Origin: Chloroflexota bacterium
GTDB taxonomy: Bacteria > Chloroflexota > Anaerolineae > Aggregatilineales > Phototrophicaceae
Reading direction: 5' to 3'
Length of the DNA stretch: 37,384 nt
NCBI GenBank assembly: GCA_026706455.1
Contig: JAPOYS010000094.1
Span: forward strand, 1-37,384
The notes beneath the pieces were generated by a model. It saw only the letters and a program-made list of their open reading frames with translations, searched no databases and was not told where the DNA came from. This document shows positions 8,889-17,523 of this stretch, piece by piece. The stretch's first letter is position 1. Every line of letters begins with the position of its first letter. The translations under genes and the position numbers were made by a program.

Positions 8889-9058
8889 GGCTGCCGTGTA
8901 ATCCCTTCAAACTTGGAACGGATGCGCATTCTGACATTTTACCGGAATGCGGCCGCCTTTGACGCCCGCCTCCGCCAGAAGCCAATAGCCTATTGAATGA
9001 GCCCGCCTCGTTGTTTAAGATACCTCCTCGGAGCATGCCCGCCAGTGAGAAAGCGCCC

Positions 9059-10780
9059 ATGACGGAAGGCAAGAACAACCGCAACTTCATCACCGAGATC
9101 ATAGACGATCACAATGAGAACGGTCGCTTTCAGGGCAAGGTGCATACGCGCTTTCCGCCCGAGCCCAACGGCTATTTGCATATTGGGCACGCCAAGTCGA
9201 TCTGCTTGAATTTCGGCATCGCCGAGCAGTATGGCGGGCTCTGCAACCTGCGCTTCGACGACACGAACCCAGCCAAAGAAGAGCAAGAATATATTGACGC
9301 CATCACCGAAGATCTGCGCTGGCTCGGCTATGATTGGGGCGAGCGCCTGTACTTCGCCTCGGATTATTTCGACGAGCTTTACGAGATGGCGGTTGAGCTC
9401 ATCCGCATTGGGCGCGCCTACGTCGATGAATTGAACACGGACGAGATTCGCGAATATCGCGGCACGCTAACCGAGCCGGGTCGCGAAAGCCCGTATCGCC
9501 ATCGGAGCATTGAAGAAAATCTCGCCCTCTTTGAAAAGATGCGCGCCGGCGGCTTCAAGGAAGGCGAAGCTGTCTTGCGGGCGAAAATCGATATGACGCA
9601 TGGCAATATCAATATGCGCGACCCGGTCATGTATCGCATACTCGACGCGGCGCATCCGCGCACGGGCGACAAATGGAAAATCTACCCGATGTACGATTTC
9701 GCCCACGGCCAATCGGACTCCATCGAGGGCATCACGCATTCCATTTGCACGCTCGAATACGAAGATCATCGCCCGCTCTATGACTGGTATCTGGACAATA
9801 TCGAAATCTTCCATCCGCAGCAGATAGAATTCGCGCGCCTGAACCTGAGCCACACGGTATTGAGCAAACGCAAGTTAATCCGGCTGGTGCGGGAAGGCCA
9901 GGTTCGCGGTTGGGATGACCCGCGCATGCCGACAATATCGGGCTTGCGCCGCCGCGGATACACGCCGGAAGCCATTCGCGAGTTCTGCGAGGATATCGGC
10001 GTTGGCAAGGTCAAGGGCGTGGTCGCGCTGCACAAGCTCGAATACCACCTCCGTCAGCATCTCAACAAAACAGCCGACCGCGTCATGGCTGTCATCAATC
10101 CGTTAAAGGTCGTCATCGAGAATTATCCGGACGATCGGGTAGAGAAGATGGAGGCGGTTAACAATCCGGAAGATGAGACGGCGGGAACGCGGTCGGTACC
10201 CTTTTCCAAAGTCCTTTATATCGAGCGCGATGACTTCATGGAAGAGCCGCCGCGCAAGTTTTTCCGCCTGGCGCCCGGGCGCGAAGTGCGGCTGCGCTAC
10301 GCCTATTTCATCACCTGCACGGATGTGATCAAAGACGCGACCGGCGAAATTGTCGAACTGCGCTGCCGCTACGACCCGGCGACGCGTGGCGGCTCGGCGC
10401 CCGATGGCCGGCGCGTCAAATCCACCTTGCATTGGGTTTCAGCGCCGCACGCAATTCAAGCGGAAGCCCGTCTTTATGACAGCCTGTTCACCGTCGAGCA
10501 CCCGGATAGCGACCGCGACCGTGATTTCACCGATTTCATCAATCCCGATTCGCTGCGCGTGGTCGACCCGATCTACGTCGAGCCGCATCTGCGTAACGCG
10601 CAGGCGGGCGATCGCTTCCAATTTGAGCGCCTGGCTTATTTCGTTGTCGACCAGGACTCGACGGCGGAAAAGCTCGTGTTCAACCGGACGGTTACGCTGC
10701 GGGATCAGTGGCGCAAAGCGCAGAAGAAAGCCCGCCGGGCGCCGCGAAAACGCCGCCGGAAAAGCGCTAAGCCACGGTAA
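9059..10780 (+). CDS. glnS: Glutaminyl-tRNA synthetase
   Basis: It charges tRNA-Gln with glutamine directly. Class I signatures are the HIGH motif in [15 protein letters not shown] and the KMSKS-like VLSKRKL. The glutamine-type blocks LRFDDTNP and [15 protein letters not shown] are present, as is the C-terminal beta-barrel anticodon-binding region. The chosen ATG at 9059 gives [15 protein letters not shown], matching the usual N-terminus. In-frame ATGs at 8993 and 9035 would add 22 or 8 residues without recognisable homology. The protein is 573 aa with a strongly basic tail ([15 protein letters not shown]) beyond the usual end. Having glnS implies that the Gln-tRNA amidotransferase route is not the only one here. 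Confidence 0.96.
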   Translation: MTEGKNNRNFITEIIDDHNENGRFQGKVHTRFPPEPNGYLHIGHAKSICLNFGIAEQYGGLCNLRFDDTNPAKEEQEYIDAITEDLRWLGYDWGERLYFASDYFDELYEMAVELIRIGRAYVDELNTDEIREYRGTLTEPGRESPYRHRSIEENLALFEKMRAGGFKEGEAVLRAKIDMTHGNINMRDPVMYRILDAAHPRTGDKWKIYPMYDFAHGQSDSIEGITHSICTLEYEDHRPLYDWYLDNIEIFHPQQIEFARLNLSHTVLSKRKLIRLVREGQVRGWDDPRMPTISGLRRRGYTPEAIREFCEDIGVGKVKGVVALHKLEYHLRQHLNKTADRVMAVINPLKVVIENYPDDRVEKMEAVNNPEDETAGTRSVPFSKVLYIERDDFMEEPPRKFFRLAPGREVRLRYAYFITCTDVIKDATGEIVELRCRYDPATRGGSAPDGRRVKSTLHWVSAPHAIQAEARLYDSLFTVEHPDSDRDRDFTDFINPDSLRVVDPIYVEPHLRNAQAGDRFQFERLAYFVVDQDSTAEKLVFNRTVTLRDQWRKAQKKARRAPRKRRRKSAKPR

Positions 10781-10816
10781 ACGAAAAAGCGCGATCGGCG
10801 AAAACGCGGCGGGCTA

Positions 10817-12145
10817 ATGTGTTCGTATGTCGGCGCCTCTTGCACATCAGTTGAAAGCGGTCCCGCCTTGGCAATCGTACGACTGATCTCTTGCTCTTTA
10901 CTGCTCGCCGCATTCGGCTATGCGGCCGCTTCAGCGCAGGATCGTCATTGCGGGCAGACGGTGGTGCGCGCTATCGCGAGCCTTCGCCAAAACTGCGCCG
11001 GGCTGGCGCGCAACAGTCTCTGCTACGGCCACCCGACGGTCGATATCGCCTTCGCGGAAGACGCCGCCGTTGAAGCCTTTAACCGGCCAGCCGACCGAGC
11101 GCCGCTGGTCAATCTGGCGCGCATCCAATCAAGCGGCTTGGAGCAAGAGCGCCAACACTTTGGCATCGCGCTGCTGAATCTGAGCGCCAACCTGCCACAG
11201 ACTTATCAGGGACCTGGGATCATCATCATGCTGGCCGGCGACGCCGCCGTCGAGAATGAAATCAATCCGGCCGAAGCGCCCGCCCTAAGCGCGCCGCTGA
11301 GTACGGCCGCTTTGGTCGATACCACGCTATTCAGGCATCCCGGCGTCATTCCCGAACGCGTCGCCTCCGTGGCCGCCGATGAGATACTGCTGGTTGATGC
11401 ATTTGACGACAGCGGCAAATGGCTGCGCGTCGTGAATGACGGAACAATTGCCTGGGTGGCAGGCGCCGATGTCGCGCGCTTGAACGCGATGGCAACGCTG
11501 CCCGCCATCGGCGCCGGCGCGACCTTCCCCTTTCAGGCGCTGTCCGTGTCCACCGACACTGAATTCCCCGAATGCGACCAGGCTGAATCGATGGTGGCGA
11601 TTCAAACACCGCAAGACATGCCGATAAGTCTCACCGTTAACGGCGTCGATATTCGCGTCGGCGCCATGGTTACCTTGCAGCAAGTGCACCGCAATGCGCT
11701 AAGCCTGACAGTTCACCGCGGCGACGTGACCACGATATTCGGGGGGACTGTGAAACAGGGCGAGAGCATACTCGGCATCCTGGGCGAAACGCCGGAACGG
11801 GACTACGAAGTGCTGGATTGGAGCGGCGCGTTGACCGCGTCGGAGGCGGAATTGGCTCGCGGCCAACGCGCGCAAGACGCCCTCAACCTCGTCGCCCGCG
11901 TCAATGGCTGGCCAACCTTCCAGACCTTTCGTCACCCGCCAGACCTCTTGCATGTGGTGGCGCGCGGCGAATCCCTGTATAGCATCGGCCGTCTCTACGA
12001 AACGAGCGTCGCCGAGATCATCCTCGCCAACTTGGGCGACGAACCCCTACGATTGTATAGTGGAACCACGCTGATAATCCCCAATCCTGGCAGTGGGTTC
12101 GCCGGGCATGGCAAGGTCCCGCTCGACGCCACCCGGGAAGAGTAA
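10817..12145 (+). CDS. Secreted LysM-domain protein
   Basis: This 442-aa exported protein has an N-terminal hydrophobic signal segment (about 19-41, ending AAASAQ) and a C-terminal LysM domain (about 376-425) starting LHVVARGESLYSIGRLY and ending GTTLIIPNP. LysM domains bind peptidoglycan or related GlcNAc polymers, so a cell-envelope location is likely. The central region has a small SH3-like stretch (ADEILLVDAFDDSGKWLRVV, about 188-207) but no recognised catalytic domain. An in-frame TTG at 10868 would place the signal peptide directly at the N-terminus and may be the real start. It begins 36 nt after glnS and converges with the nucleoside hydrolase. Confidence 0.8.
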   Translation: MCSYVGASCTSVESGPALAIVRLISCSLLLAAFGYAAASAQDRHCGQTVVRAIASLRQNCAGLARNSLCYGHPTVDIAFAEDAAVEAFNRPADRAPLVNLARIQSSGLEQERQHFGIALLNLSANLPQTYQGPGIIIMLAGDAAVENEINPAEAPALSAPLSTAALVDTTLFRHPGVIPERVASVAADEILLVDAFDDSGKWLRVVNDGTIAWVAGADVARLNAMATLPAIGAGATFPFQALSVSTDTEFPECDQAESMVAIQTPQDMPISLTVNGVDIRVGAMVTLQQVHRNALSLTVHRGDVTTIFGGTVKQGESILGILGETPERDYEVLDWSGALTASEAELARGQRAQDALNLVARVNGWPTFQTFRHPPDLLHVVARGESLYSIGRLYETSVAEIILANLGDEPLRLYSGTTLIIPNPGSGFAGHGKVPLDATREE

Positions 12146-12179
12146 CGACGCGCTAACCGACCGCGCGCGATACCATTGC

Positions 12180-13103
12180 TTAGGAAACGCTGCGCTTCAG
12201 CATGTCGACAAAGGCTTGCCGATCGGCGCTGGCAGCGACGCGCATCTGCGGTTTGCGCTTGGTGACGCCCAGCACATCCACCACCGTCATCCCGCGCTCC
12301 AAGCCCTCGCCCGTCGTCACATCGACGCGGAATTCGCCGTATTCCGCGATCGCCGGGTCTATCGCCGCCGCCATCGCAATCGGATCGGGCAGGTCGAAGC
12401 CGGGCAGCGCGTTCTCAGTCTTCGAAAACTCAGCCAAGGTGGCTTGAATATCGACCGCGAATTCAGCCAGCGGCGTGCCGATGCGGCGGATCTCGTCGGC
12501 TTGCTCGGCGTCAAAAGTCGCGTACTTCCAGGAAATATCCCAGCCGACCATCGTCATATTCATGCCGGACTCGAATACAATCTTCGCCGCTTCCGGATCC
12601 ATCCAAATATTGAACTCAGCCGTCGGCGTTACATTGCCATGACCCGCGCCGATGCCGCCCATGATATAGCAGCGCGAAACTTGTCTCGCCAGCGCCGGCT
12701 CGCGCAGTAGAGCGAGCGCCACGTTGGTCAAGGGTCCCAGCGTCACCAAGGTGATATCGCCGGCGTTCGCAGCGATCACGTCGCGCAGCACATCGGCCGC
12801 GTGTCCGTCGGCGGGCCTGCGCCCCTGCAAAGCCAGCCCGATATCGCCCATGCCATCATGTCCGTGCACAACCTGCGCGGTCTCTAATTCTCGCAGCAGC
12901 GGCTTGGCGCAGCCGGCGTGCACCGGCGCGTCAGCCCCACACAGCTCGACCGTATACAGGGCGTTTTGCAGCGCCATCGGCAGCGGCACGTTGCCAGCCG
13001 CCACCGTGATGGCTTTTACGGCGATATCCGGCTGCCGCAACGCCATGACCAAGGCGACGGCGTCATCGGAAGCGGTGTCGGTATCGATGATGAAGTTGCG
13101 CAT
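12180..13103 (-). CDS. Nucleoside hydrolase family protein
   Basis: This predicted N-ribohydrolase splits nucleosides into base and ribose (IU-type nucleoside hydrolase fold). The calcium-site motif DTDTASDDA (residues 7-15) replaces the common DTDPGxDDA. Also present are AGNVPLPMALQNAL, HGHDGMGD, IMGGIGAGHGNVTPTAEFN and DPEAA. The C-terminal metal Asp is in LPDPIAMA (D240). In the well-studied CU-type enzymes the residue before this Asp is a catalytic His; here it is Pro239, so specificity or mechanism may differ. The start at 13103 has AGGAG at ideal distance; a longer reading frame to 13193 has no homology. Length 307 aa is normal. Confidence 0.9.
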   Translation of the reverse strand: MRNFIIDTDTASDDAVALVMALRQPDIAVKAITVAAGNVPLPMALQNALYTVELCGADAPVHAGCAKPLLRELETAQVVHGHDGMGDIGLALQGRRPADGHAADVLRDVIAANAGDITLVTLGPLTNVALALLREPALARQVSRCYIMGGIGAGHGNVTPTAEFNIWMDPEAAKIVFESGMNMTMVGWDISWKYATFDAEQADEIRRIGTPLAEFAVDIQATLAEFSKTENALPGFDLPDPIAMAAAIDPAIAEYGEFRVDVTTGEGLERGMTVVDVLGVTKRKPQMRVAASADRQAFVDMLKRSVS

Positions 13104-13211
13104 AGGTCGCTCCTTTTGTCGCGCCGAGTATAGGAGAAGGCGCAATGCGGCGCAACTCCCTGACGAGCAGCCGCGGCGCGACCACATATTCACATGTTCG
13201 GGCTGCGCCTA

Positions 13212-13220
13212 TGGTATACT
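13212..13220 (+). promoter_or_regulatory. Extended -10 promoter for the acyl-CoA dehydrogenase gene
   Basis: TGGTATACT fits the extended -10 form TGnTATAAT with one mismatch. It lies 40 nt before the ATG at 13261, leaving room for a short leader. No good -35 hexamer is seen 17 nt upstream, as expected for extended -10 promoters. Confidence 0.45.
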
Positions 13221-13260
13221 TTCGCTGTGTATCGACCCTGACTCCGCAAGGTTTCTGCCC

Positions 13261-14454
13261 ATGGACTTCAGCATCCCGCGCCATGTAGAGACGATCGCCC
13301 ACCGCGTCCGCCAATTCGTCGACGACGAGGCGATACCGGTGGAGACTGACCTGCTGCGCAGCGGCGCCGATTTGGACCTGGAAACCGTGCAGGACTTACG
13401 CGCCAGGGCGAAGGCAGCTGAACTGTGGGCGCCGACCATGCCGAAGAAATGGGGCGGCTTGGGCTTGAATATGCAGGAGATCGTGCCGGTCTTTGAAGCG
13501 GCCGGGCGCAGCCTCTTGGGTCCGCTCGCGATTCACTGCGCCGCGCCGGACGAAGGCAATATGCACCTGCTGCACAACTGGGCAAGCGCCGAGCAGGTAG
13601 CGCGATATCTAGTTCCCCTGGCGCGGGGCGAGACATTTTCCGCCTTTTCCATGACGGAACCGCCGCCGGGCGCCGGCAGCGATCCGCGCATGATCCAGAC
13701 GCGCGCCGTCCGCGATGGCGACGACTGGGTCATCAACGGACATAAATGGTTGACCACAAACGGCGAAATCGCGGACTTCTTCATTGTCATGGCGGTCACG
13801 GATCCCGACGCGCATCCCTATCAAGGCTGCACCCAATTTCTGGCGCCGCGCGATACGCCCGGCATTCATATCCGGCGCGATGTGCCCGTCATGGGTGCAA
13901 AGGACTTTGGCGGTCACGTCGAAATCACTTACGACGATGTCCGCTTGCCCGCCAGCGCCATCCTGGGCGAGGCGGGAAAGGGATTTATGCTGGCGCAATC
14001 ACGCCTGGGTCCCGCGCGCTTGACCCATTGCATGCGCTGGACCGGCATCGCCCAGCGCGCCCTCGAAATCGCGGCAGACTACGCGGCCGGGCGCGAGGCT
14101 TTTGGCGGCGCGCTGACCGGACACCAGTCGATTCAGTGGATGCTGGCCGATTCAGACATGGAATTGAAAATGGGCCGACTGCTCGTTCAGGAGGCGGCTT
14201 GGCGTTTGGCGCAGGGCGAACAAGCGCGCGTAGAGACCTCGATCGCCAAAGTGCAGGTTTCCGAGATCGTGGGGCGCGTGCTTGATCGCTGCGTGCAAAT
14301 CTGTGGCGGGAGCGGCATCGCGCGCGATCTGCCGCTATCGGGCTGGTACGAAAAGGCGCGCGCCTTCCGCATCTACGACGGCGCCTCCGAGGTCCATCGC
14401 ATGGTGGTCGCGCGCGATGTAATCAAGCGATATGGCGCCGATAACCGCAGCTAG
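13261..14454 (+). CDS. Acyl-CoA dehydrogenase (ACAD10/11-like)
   Basis: This is a predicted FAD-dependent acyl-CoA dehydrogenase of 397 aa. Seen are the FAD/substrate segments FSMTEPPPGAGSDP and VINGHKWLTTNG, the middle beta domain ending VRLPASAILGEAGKGF, and the C-terminal helical bundle with QICGGSGIARDLPL. The active-base segment reads IYDGASEVHR: Asp373 stands where many short/medium-chain enzymes have Glu (YEG). DGxxEVH is typical of ACAD10/11-type enzymes, some of which act on hydroxylated acyl-CoAs, so the substrate may not be a plain fatty acyl-CoA. The ATG at 13261 is chosen because the upstream in-frame extension lies over the nucleoside hydrolase gene and shows no homology. Confidence 0.92.
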   Translation: MDFSIPRHVETIAHRVRQFVDDEAIPVETDLLRSGADLDLETVQDLRARAKAAELWAPTMPKKWGGLGLNMQEIVPVFEAAGRSLLGPLAIHCAAPDEGNMHLLHNWASAEQVARYLVPLARGETFSAFSMTEPPPGAGSDPRMIQTRAVRDGDDWVINGHKWLTTNGEIADFFIVMAVTDPDAHPYQGCTQFLAPRDTPGIHIRRDVPVMGAKDFGGHVEITYDDVRLPASAILGEAGKGFMLAQSRLGPARLTHCMRWTGIAQRALEIAADYAAGREAFGGALTGHQSIQWMLADSDMELKMGRLLVQEAAWRLAQGEQARVETSIAKVQVSEIVGRVLDRCVQICGGSGIARDLPLSGWYEKARAFRIYDGASEVHRMVVARDVIKRYGADNRS

Positions 14455-14521
14455 GCATTCCGATGGATCGTCGCGGTCTGACAGCGCTCTCGGCAGTCGG
14501 TCGCCGCGCCAATGAGGCGCC

Positions 14522-15406
14522 ATGCCCAAAGTCTTCATCAGCCACAGCAATCAGGACAGCGATCAAACGCTGTATATCACCGATTCATTGAAGCGCGCCG
14601 GCATCGGCGTCTGGGTCGACTTCGAGAATATACGCGGCGGGGCTGACTGGCTTTGCGAAATCCAGGCGGGCATAGAGCGTTGCGACGCAGTTGTCGTCAT
14701 ACTGTCGGCGGCGAGCGCCAAATCGGTCTGGGTTGAGCGCGAGTGCCTATATGCCCATCAGTTGCGCAAGCCGGTTTTCACCGCGCTGGTCGCCGACATA
14801 CTGATACCCCTTCATCTGATCAATATTCAATACTGCGACCTGCGCGCGGGTCCCGCCCAGGGCATGGCGAGGCTCGTCGACTCGATCCGATCAGCGGGGC
14901 AATCCGACGAGGCTGCCAACCAGGATGCACCCGCCGCCCTTAGCAGGCAGCCGATTGAAGCCAATTTCTTCCCGTATCTGGGACAGCTGCCGGATGGCGA
15001 GATGGCTGCGACGGTGGCGCTGGATCTCTTCCGCTGGGCGCGAGCGGTGGCGGATGAAGTTGCCTTTGGCGGCGAGACCCGCCCTGGCTTTCAGGCCCGC
15101 GTCGTACTTGGGCAGAAGCTGGTGACTGTCTTCAGTGTGCGGGCGTTTCGCCGCCGGACCGCCGTGCAGATTCCGCTGGATCATTTGGCTGTTTACAAGC
15201 CCTTCACGCGTCGAACCGCCCGCGAAGCTTCCCTGCGGAAATTGAATAAGCTGCTGCCAAAGTCGGCGCGCTTCGACGCCGATCGCGCTGACCGCCGGCC
15301 GACGATTCCACTGCATTATTTGGCCGACGCCAAAAGCCGGGAAACATTCAAGAGGATCGCGCTGAGCATCATTGCCGAGCTGCGCAGCCGAAACCCGCAA
15401 AGTTGA
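14522..15406 (+). CDS. TIR-domain protein with conserved C-terminal accessory domain
   Basis: Residues 1-125 form a TIR domain: KVFISHSNQD strand and box 1 (3-12), the BB-loop region VDFENIRGGADW, VVVILSAASAKSVWVEREC with Glu74 in the catalytic-Glu position of NAD-cleaving TIRs, and LRKPVFTALV. Residues about 145-294 form a second domain with FGGETRPGFQARVV, VFSVRAFRRRTAVQIPLDHL, LRKLNKLLP and RRPTIPLHYL. I recall this pattern as a small accessory domain found on other bacterial proteins, but cannot name it. TIR proteins often signal by NAD hydrolysis or act in anti-phage defence; which applies here is unknown. It starts 67 nt after the dehydrogenase gene and converges, with a 1-nt gap, on the EcsC-like gene. 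Confidence 0.85.
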   Translation: MPKVFISHSNQDSDQTLYITDSLKRAGIGVWVDFENIRGGADWLCEIQAGIERCDAVVVILSAASAKSVWVERECLYAHQLRKPVFTALVADILIPLHLINIQYCDLRAGPAQGMARLVDSIRSAGQSDEAANQDAPAALSRQPIEANFFPYLGQLPDGEMAATVALDLFRWARAVADEVAFGGETRPGFQARVVLGQKLVTVFSVRAFRRRTAVQIPLDHLAVYKPFTRRTAREASLRKLNKLLPKSARFDADRADRRPTIPLHYLADAKSRETFKRIALSIIAELRSRNPQS

Positions 15407-15407
15407 G

Positions 15408-16244
15408 TCAAGCGGCCGCTTCCAAATGCGCGCGGCGCAAGCGGCGGTCATAATACTTTTCAGCCGCTCCCGCCATACTTTGGATCGTCTGGACATTCAT
15501 GAAGGCGTTGACGATCGCGCCCGCCACCGGAATGAAGCCGACAATCATCTTCGCCGGCACGCGCGCGCTGATTCTTGACGCCAGCTTGTAAGCCAAGCGC
15601 CGGCTGAGCTTGCGCCCCAGCGGCCGCGTCAATATCACTTCGCAGTGCAGGTGATGGACGTTTTCCACCCCATCAGCGAGGGTGATTGCCGCCTGCTCCG
15701 CGCCCAGCATCGCCTCGGCGATGGCGTAGCCGCGTTCGTCGCCGGCGACGAAGTTTTCCGCCAGCTTTTGCAGAATGTGATAGGTGCGCAGCGTCGTCTC
15801 ATCGGTGGGCGCGGAGAGCAAGCCCGGCATCGCCGCTTGTCCCTCAGCCGTCAGCGCCCAGCGCAGTGCCTCAAGCGAAATCCCCAAATGCTCAATGACA
15901 TTTGCGTTGAAGTCCGATTCATTCGCCCAGAGCGCAAGGATATTGCGCAAGTCGGAATAGGCTTCTGTTTCAACAATATATGCGCCCTTTAGCGCGCCAA
16001 TGCCCCAACTGATATAGCCCATTTTGTGCAAGAGGTAGCTGACGCCAGTCGGTATGGTGAAGGAATGCAAGCCCGGCACGACCATCTCGGCGCCGCCGAT
16101 CACCGCCAGCTTGGTCGTCTCCTGCTTGATCCATTGCGCCGCCGAGTCGCAATCCAGCGCCGAAACAACCGCCCGCTGCGGGTTGCCAGCCAGTTCATCC
16201 AGCGCCATGACGATGGCTTCCGCCACCGTGTCTTCAAGTCCCAT
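15408..16244 (-). CDS. EcsC-like protein
   Basis: A 278-aa protein with similarity to the EcsC family, judged from pattern only. It has an N-terminal region with alternating hydrophobic stretches (KLAVIGGAEMVVPGLHS, YLLHKMGYISWGIGALK). It also has the characteristic C-terminal segment KMIVGFIPVAGAIVNAFMN followed by a basic YYDRRLRR end. EcsC-type proteins are peripheral or membrane-associated and of unclear function. The ATG at 16244 has AGGA at good spacing (AGGATTGACA); the in-frame region beyond it overlaps intergenic repeats. It is probably transcribed on its own, and its upstream region holds a GGGCGA repeat and an ACAGAG fragment. Membership in EcsC is moderately sure; function is not assigned. 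Confidence 0.6.
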   Translation of the reverse strand: MGLEDTVAEAIVMALDELAGNPQRAVVSALDCDSAAQWIKQETTKLAVIGGAEMVVPGLHSFTIPTGVSYLLHKMGYISWGIGALKGAYIVETEAYSDLRNILALWANESDFNANVIEHLGISLEALRWALTAEGQAAMPGLLSAPTDETTLRTYHILQKLAENFVAGDERGYAIAEAMLGAEQAAITLADGVENVHHLHCEVILTRPLGRKLSRRLAYKLASRISARVPAKMIVGFIPVAGAIVNAFMNVQTIQSMAGAAEKYYDRRLRRAHLEAAA

Positions 16245-16374
16245 TGTCAATCCTGATGGTCCACTACTCCCCTCATGCGCGTATACGCAGACGACCGCCT
16301 TGCGTTGCGGCCGCGCCCTGCAGCTCGCAGGAGAGTGGCTAACTAAGTGGATATGTCTCTGCGTCGAGTGAGAC

Positions 16375-16400
16375 GGGCGATCCAAGGCTCGCCCCTACAA
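16375..16400. repeat. GGGCGA hairpin repeat, inverted copy
   Basis: GGGCGATCCAAGGCTCGCCC, followed by CTACAA, is 23/25 identical to the reverse complement of the element at 17336-17360. GGGCGA (16375-16380) pairs with TCGCCC (16389-16394). It lies in the upstream region of the EcsC-like gene and downstream of the lipoprotein gene. Confidence 0.7.
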
Positions 16401-16412
16401 AGCTCCAAAAAA

Positions 16413-16437
16413 GGGAGAACACAGAAGGCGCAGAGAT
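16413..16437. repeat. ACAGAG-family repeat fragment
   Basis: GGGAGAACACAGAAGGCGCA followed by GAGAT resembles one arm of the palindrome at 2271-2377. No second arm is seen within the gap, so this is a solo or decayed copy. Confidence 0.45.
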
Positions 16438-16510
16438 TTTTGACAAGATCGCAGGCAGCTTATATCTTCAACAATAGACACTCCCGCTCGCCGCTTCCGT
16501 TGGACCCTCG

Positions 16511-17185
16511 TTATTCCCGCTCATCCAAGGCGGCGCGCCAAACTTTGAGATCGTCAAAATGAACGGCAAGCCGGCGCCCCGCATAGTTCATTACGCCAGC
16601 CAGACCGACCGCGCCAGCGGAGGCGCGTCCGTCGCGCGCCTCGGCCACGAACTGCCCGTTGACCCAAAGCGCGAGGTAGTCCTCAATGCAGACGACGCGT
16701 AGAGAATTGGACGCTTTGCCGCTGCGAATGGCGGCGGACGACGCCGCGCGGACTATCGGCTCGAGCGACCGGCCGTTGCTCCAGCGTATGCTGGCGTAGC
16801 CGTCGCCGCTGATAAGAAAGAAATAGCCGCGGCCGCTGTTAGCCGGGTCAAGGCGGCAAGCCAAGCCAAAGGCGTTATGGTCGAAATCAGAAGCCTGCGT
16901 CGCGTCCGCCTCCAGCACGATGTCTGAATGCCAGCCCTGGCGCTGCGCCCAAACGTACTGCCTTCCCACAAAATCTATCTGGTAGACGCCGTCTCTCGCG
17001 CTCATGACGAGATCATCGCCATCCATGTATTGGCGCCAAGGCTCGCTGCCCGCAAAATCGTCATCGACAAGAAGCTCCAGATAGCGAAAGCCCGATTCGG
17101 GCGCAGGCTCCGTCCTCATCGCCGGACGGATGCTTGCGCAGGCCGCCAGCAGCGCCGCGCCGACTATCGCCATCAGCAGACGCAA
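16511..17185 (-). CDS. Putative lipoprotein with concanavalin-like (LamG/DUF1080-type) fold
   Basis: The product is an exported lipoprotein. The N-terminus has a short basic start, a hydrophobic run and a lipobox LLAAC, with the lipidated Cys about residue 16 if translation starts at the TTG at 17185. The body has the features of a beta-sandwich of the LamG / 3-keto-disaccharide-hydrolase type: DDDFAG, DFDHNAFGLACRLD, YFFLISGDGYASIRW, NSLRVVCIEDYLALWVNGQFV and VHFDDLKVW. No catalytic residues can be named; carbohydrate or surface binding is a guess. The TTG start is preferred because GGGAG stands 7 nt upstream and the signal peptide is then of usual length. An in-frame ATG at 17224 is the alternative. 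Confidence 0.75.
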   Translation of the reverse strand: MRLLMAIVGAALLAACASIRPAMRTEPAPESGFRYLELLVDDDFAGSEPWRQYMDGDDLVMSARDGVYQIDFVGRQYVWAQRQGWHSDIVLEADATQASDFDHNAFGLACRLDPANSGRGYFFLISGDGYASIRWSNGRSLEPIVRAASSAAIRSGKASNSLRVVCIEDYLALWVNGQFVAEARDGRASAGAVGLAGVMNYAGRRLAVHFDDLKVWRAALDERE

Positions 17186-17335
17186 TGCAATTCTCCCGTT
17201 CCAAGCCAGTTCCAGTGTAGCCAATCCGCAATGCGAATGACAGGAGCCAGCAATATCAAATCAGCGCCAGGCGCCAATTGCGCGAACACGCTTTGGCAGT
17301 GTCTAATGTGAAGGATGTTACCCGCCCAAACGATT

Positions 17336-17406
17336 TGTAGGGGCGAGACTTGGCTCGCCCTAAACCTGTCTTGGCAATTGAGGGCGACACAAATGTCGCC
17401 CCTACA
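17336..17406. repeat. Composite GGGCGA palindromic element
   Basis: Two hairpins lie side by side: GGGCGAG (17341-17347) with CTCGCCC (17354-17360), and GGGCGACA (17382-17389) with TGTCGCCC (17394-17401). The outer ends are themselves a perfect 11-bp inverted pair: TGTAGGGGCGA (17336-17346) against TCGCCCCTACA (17396-17406). A further small stem, CACACA/TGTGTG, follows at 17405-17420. It sits in the 338-nt divergent gap between the lipoprotein and DUF151 genes. Confidence 0.75.
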
Positions 17407-17459
17407 CACAATCTTGTGTGAAGCATGGCCGCCAAATTCGCCAGCGCGCTCAAATATGT

Positions 17460-17487
17460 TTGAGACGGCATGATATCTGTGTATAAT
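17460..17487 (+). promoter_or_regulatory. Sigma-70-type promoter for the DUF151 gene
   Basis: TTGAGA (17460-17465) and a perfect TATAAT (17482-17487) are separated by 16 nt. Transcription would begin about 17494, giving a 30-nt leader before the ATG at 17524 with an AAGG ribosome site. It may also serve the downstream dnaB operon, 110 nt further. Confidence 0.7.
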
Positions 17488-17523
17488 ATCCACTGAATCG
17501 AATTCGAGTAAGGCGACCGTCGT

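Noticed and set aside
12724-13260. In-frame extension upstream of the acyl-CoA dehydrogenase ATG
   Set aside because: It lies antisense to the nucleoside hydrolase, shows no homology, and a promoter and the natural N-terminus are found at 13212-13261.
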